From: Verrucomicrobiales bacterium
GTDB taxonomy: Bacteria > Verrucomicrobiota > Verrucomicrobiia > Verrucomicrobiales > DEV007
Length of the DNA: 64,000 nt
Direction: 5' to 3'
Assembly (NCBI GenBank): GCA_002698785.1
Contig: PAAG01000045.1
Span: 1-64,000 of the forward strand
Shown: piece by piece, positions 61,250 through 64,000 of the stretch
Numbering within the stretch: position 1 is the stretch's first letter
Layout of the letters: every line of letters begins with the position of its first letter
Made by a program: the position numbers and the translations under genes
Notes under the pieces: generated by a model
The model's input: the letters and a program-made list of their open reading frames with translations, nothing else
What the model was told of the DNA's origin: nothing
Database searches by the model: none

Positions 61250-63253
61250 ATGTTCTCGAAGAAGGGCCTTTTGGCCCTGAACCCGCCTCAACGTGCTGCC
61301 GCTGAGCAGATTTATGGTCCTGTGCTCATTCTTGCCGGAGCTGGGACGGGGAAAACTCGTGTCGTAACGACCCGAATCGCGGGGATGATCTACAACGACA
61401 TCCCGCCAAGCCAGATTCTGGCGGTGACGTTTACTAACAAAGCCGCAAACGAGATGCGGGAGCGGGTCGGCACGATGATCGAATTCGAAAAGGCCGAGGA
61501 AGTCACGATCGCAACATTTCACAGCCTTTGCGTGAGAATTCTCCGGACATGTATTGAGCGGCTCGGCTACAAAAAGAGTTTCTCCATTTATACGCAGAGC
61601 GATCAGCTTGGCCTGCTCCGGCGAATCATCGTAAGAAAAGTGGGGAAAGACGAAAACCTCGATCCCAAGCTCGCAAACATGCTGATCAGTCAGGCGAAAA
61701 ACACGGGTAACCCGATCAGCGATCAAGAGGACTCCCTCATCAACGAGGTCTATCGAACCTACCAGCGCGAGCTGAAGCAGCTCAATGCTGTGGACTTTGA
61801 CGACCTCCTCATTCTCGCCGTGCAGGGTCTCGAGGAGAATCCTGATATTCGAAAAGATTGGCAGCGTCGATTCCGATTCATCATGGTGGATGAGTTTCAG
61901 GACACCAACCACCTTCAGATGGATCTGCTTCGTCTCCTCGTGGGAGAAGAGCAGAATGTTTGTGTGGTGGGCGACGATGACCAGAGTATCTATGGCTGGC
62001 GCGGAGCTGAGATCTCGAACATCCTCGATTTCGAAAGGTTCTTTTCCAATCCGAAGGTCATCAAGCTGGAGGAAAATTACCGTTCCACGAACACAGTTCT
62101 TCGTCTCGCGAATAGTCTCATCCGCCACAATATCGACCGACGTGAGAAGACTCTCTGGAGCAGTCGGGGTGAAGGGGAGAAAATTCGTGTCATTGCGATG
62201 CCTGATGCGGATACCGAGGCAGAATTTGTGGTCGGCGAAATTCTCGAGTGCCACCGAATCGACCGCAGGTCATACGAGAACATGGCCATTCTCTTCCGCA
62301 TGAATACGCAGTCTCGCGTTATGGAAGAGAAGCTCCGCGAGAGCGACATCCCATACAAGCTGATTGGCGGGCAGTCTTTCTACGAGCGAAGAGAGATCAA
62401 AGACTTGCTAGCCTATCTCCAACTATTTCTCAATCACGAGGACGACGTGAGTCTCTTGCGTTGTATTGCGACGCCTCCTCGAGGAATCGGGCAGGGGACG
62501 ATTGCTCTCGCGACTCAGTTCAGCATCGACCACAAAATCAGTGTGTTTGAGGCTTTGAACGACCTCGAATTTCTCGCGACTCTCACGACGCGGGCTCAAA
62601 ATGCGATCGAAGAATTCGTTACATTCATCCACCGCTACAGCGACACGGTTCACACCAAGTCCGCGAATTACGCGGCAATGACGGAGGCCCTGACCAAGGA
62701 GATCAACTACGACGAGTATTTAAAGAAAACCTGCAAAACTCCTGAGGAGACTGACAACCGTCGTCGGAATGTTTCCGAGTTGCTCGACGGAATGCACAGC
62801 CACTTCGAGAAATCCAAACGCGGCCTTCGCGGCTTTCTCGACAGTGCCGCGCTCATGCAGGACAAAGAAAACGAAAAGGATGATGGAGGGAAAGGCGTCT
62901 CTCTCATCACCATGCATGCGGCCAAAGGGTTGGAGTTTCCGGTTTGCTTCATCGTCGGTGTGGAAGAGGGGATTCTTCCCCATTCGCGTTCCGTGGAAGA
63001 AGGCAACAGAGCCGAAGAGCGCCGCCTGCTTTACGTGGGAATCACTCGCGCAATGGAGGAGCTGACGATCACTTGGTGCCACAGTCGCAAGCGCTACGGA
63101 GATAAAATGCCCTGTCAGCCGAGTTCCTTTTTCAAAGAGTTCAGCAAAGAAGAAATCATCGAAACGGACTACGACACGCTCGAGTCTGCCCCGGTTGACG
63201 AAGAGTTTGCTTCTGACTACTTCAGTCAGATGAAAGACATGCTGTCTTCGTAA
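61250..63253 (+). CDS. UvrD/PcrA-type ATP-dependent DNA helicase
   Basis: SF1A 3'-5' helicase of 667 residues used in excision repair and fork restart. Motifs: NPPQRAAAEQ (Q motif), AGAGTGKTR (30-37), TFTNKAANEMRERV, DEFQDTNHLQMDLLRLL (Walker B), DDQSIYGWRGAEISNIL, and VSLITMHAAKGLEFPVCFIVGVEEGILPHSRS to RRLLYVGITRAMEEL. The length is that of PcrA/Rep rather than longer UvrD forms. The start at 61250 follows the DUF4870 stop; the same frame is open upstream to 61082 but that overlaps the DUF4870 gene without similarity. Confidence 0.95.
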   Translation: MFSKKGLLALNPPQRAAAEQIYGPVLILAGAGTGKTRVVTTRIAGMIYNDIPPSQILAVTFTNKAANEMRERVGTMIEFEKAEEVTIATFHSLCVRILRTCIERLGYKKSFSIYTQSDQLGLLRRIIVRKVGKDENLDPKLANMLISQAKNTGNPISDQEDSLINEVYRTYQRELKQLNAVDFDDLLILAVQGLEENPDIRKDWQRRFRFIMVDEFQDTNHLQMDLLRLLVGEEQNVCVVGDDDQSIYGWRGAEISNILDFERFFSNPKVIKLEENYRSTNTVLRLANSLIRHNIDRREKTLWSSRGEGEKIRVIAMPDADTEAEFVVGEILECHRIDRRSYENMAILFRMNTQSRVMEEKLRESDIPYKLIGGQSFYERREIKDLLAYLQLFLNHEDDVSLLRCIATPPRGIGQGTIALATQFSIDHKISVFEALNDLEFLATLTTRAQNAIEEFVTFIHRYSDTVHTKSANYAAMTEALTKEINYDEYLKKTCKTPEETDNRRRNVSELLDGMHSHFEKSKRGLRGFLDSAALMQDKENEKDDGGKGVSLITMHAAKGLEFPVCFIVGVEEGILPHSRSVEEGNRAEERRLLYVGITRAMEELTITWCHSRKRYGDKMPCQPSSFFKEFSKEEIIETDYDTLESAPVDEEFASDYFSQMKDMLSS

Positions 63254-63295
63254 TGGCTCGCTGGCGTGGAAAAAGAAATTGCGTTCTGATTCTGC

Positions 63296-63676
63296 GTGCC
63301 GGAATTTGCTCACGTGTCGGAAATCCAATACAAACTCGGAAACGAAACTCTCATCAAAGTGCTCGACGGTGCTTCGGAGAAGCTGAGGTCTCTTTTGAAA
63401 AAACAGGGACGTCTAGAGCACGGTGCTCTGCGGGTCGCTGTGATCGGTGGCGGTTGCTCGGGGCTTCAATACAAAATGGACCTAGTCGATGGGCCTGCGA
63501 ACCGTGATATCATGGTGAAATCAAACGAAGTGCGAGTCGTGATAGATCCAAAGAGCGCACTTTTCGTGACTGGCTCGGAACTCGATTTCAGCGACGATCT
63601 ACAGCAGGGGGGATTCAAAGTGACAAATCCTAATGCTGTTGTCACCTGCTCGTGCGGTGAAAGCTTCGCAGCGTGA
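63296..63676 (+). CDS. IscA/SufA/ErpA-type iron-sulfur carrier protein
   Basis: A 126-residue HesB-fold protein with the three conserved cysteines: C54 in V-I-G-G-G-C-S-G-L-Q-Y, and C118 and C120 in V-T-C-S-C-G-E-S-F. Such A-type carriers pass Fe-S clusters to target enzymes. The start is a GTG at 63296. It has its own unit 42 bp after the helicase and is convergent with the sulfatase gene at the right edge. Together with sufU at 50 kb it represents the Fe-S assembly genes in this window. Confidence 0.93.
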   Translation: MPEFAHVSEIQYKLGNETLIKVLDGASEKLRSLLKKQGRLEHGALRVAVIGGGCSGLQYKMDLVDGPANRDIMVKSNEVRVVIDPKSALFVTGSELDFSDDLQQGGFKVTNPNAVVTCSCGESFAA

Positions 63677-63684
63677 CGTCGTAC

Positions 63685-64000
63685 CTATTCTTTCAGCACG
63701 ACGGGAATGGGATTGTCAATTCTCCCGAGAGGTCTTTGTCCTTTCCCTTTCTTTCCGGAGTCTCCGAGATCAGCCCGAATTTCGTCTGCGTATTTGGATA
63801 ACCGAGAGACTATCTCGGGGTTCTCTGCGGCCAGGTCGCGGGTGCATCCGATGTCGTCCACGACGTTGAAGAGGAGTGGTCCGTTCATTTCACCGCGCTT
63901 CCGGTAGTGCGGATGTTGCCGGAAGTCGTCCAGCGGTACAAAGAGCTTCCAAGGTCCAGACCGAACCGCCTGCAATTGATCGAGATAGTAGTAGGCGTAG
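63685..64000 (-). CDS. Sulfatase, C-terminal fragment
   Basis: The last 105 or so residues of a sulfatase that begins beyond the right edge. The end reads YAYYYLDQLQAVRSGPWKLF, LLFNVVDDIGCTRDLAAENPEIVSRLSKYADEIRADLG and finishes PIPVVLKE. The segment L-Q-A-V-R-S-G-P-W-K-L-F is typical of the C-terminal subdomain of S1 family sulfatases. The active-site part is outside the window. It is the second sulfatase here; the stop lies 8 bp from the convergent IscA-type gene. Confidence 0.85.
   Translation of the reverse strand, partial: YAYYYLDQLQAVRSGPWKLFVPLDDFRQHPHYRKRGEMNGPLLFNVVDDIGCTRDLAAENPEIVSRLSKYADEIRADLGDSGKKGKGQRPLGRIDNPIPVVLKE

Overview
The window reads as chromosomal DNA of a Gram-negative, heterotrophic member of the Planctomycetota-Verrucomicrobiota-Chlamydiota group, most likely a verrucomicrobium. 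This is inferred from gene content: an SHD1-domain exported peptidase, sulfatases, a Ser/Thr kinase-nSTAND-SUMF1 fusion next to a kinase-associated type of ECF sigma factor, a lipase-maturation-factor homologue, GYF_2 and DUF4126 membrane proteins, and sparse Shine-Dalgarno sites. No 16S gene or other decisive marker is present, so the lineage is a judgement, not a result.

Layout. 1-26.8 kb is mostly ordinary chromosome: the N-terminus of a DEAD-box RNA helicase at the left edge, a response regulator, a Wzy-like polymerase/ligase, an NAPE-PLD-type hydrolase, a small-molecule kinase, RecQ, an SHD1 metallopeptidase, a Gfo/Idh/MocA dehydrogenase, a CNT nucleoside transporter, a sulfotransferase, an nfeD-flotillin operon, a GYF_2 membrane protein, a TSUP permease, an M23 peptidase, truA, an AraC regulator, tyrS, a divergent dihydropteroate synthase homologue, hflK-hflC and a large SWIM/SNF2 helicase. 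26.9-31.2 kb is a small glycan-decoration cluster: a glycosyltransferase resembling the mainly fungal GT15 family, a JmjC/cupin_8 oxygenase, two sulfotransferase-type proteins and a GT11 fucosyltransferase. 31.4-38.2 kb is a signalling/conflict-type locus: a 1310-residue kinase-nSTAND-transmembrane-SUMF1 protein, a (TP)n minisatellite, an ECF sigma factor and a cytoplasmic-type subtilase.

38.8-50.0 kb is an 11.2-kb integrated element in a tRNA-Leu(UAG) gene. A complete tRNA gene stands at the left end, a tyrosine integrase follows, and a displaced 3' half of the same tRNA marks the right end. The element carries a double-HTH excisionase-like gene overlapping the integrase, a probable replication protein with polymerase-like motifs behind an AT-rich region, an XRE regulator, small membrane proteins, an exported protein, two exported SUMF1-like proteins, a serine recombinase and two further membrane proteins. 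No capsid, tail or conjugation genes were recognised, so it looks like a mobilisable element or phage satellite rather than a full prophage.

50-64 kb returns to ordinary chromosome: sufU, a DUF4126 gene with a homopolymer frameshift, a sulfatase, recF, alr, a CII-like HTH protein, a small HELTH-motif protein, a lipase-maturation-factor homologue, an OmpA-like envelope protein, queF-queC, a DUF4870 protein, a UvrD/PcrA helicase, an IscA-type protein and the C-terminus of a second sulfatase.

The best candidates for something undescribed are the kinase/sigma/subtilase locus, the tRNA-Leu island with its paired exported SUMF1-like cargo, and the GT15-like/sulfotransferase/oxygenase cluster. The three lie next to each other, which suggests a 23-kb accessory hotspot.
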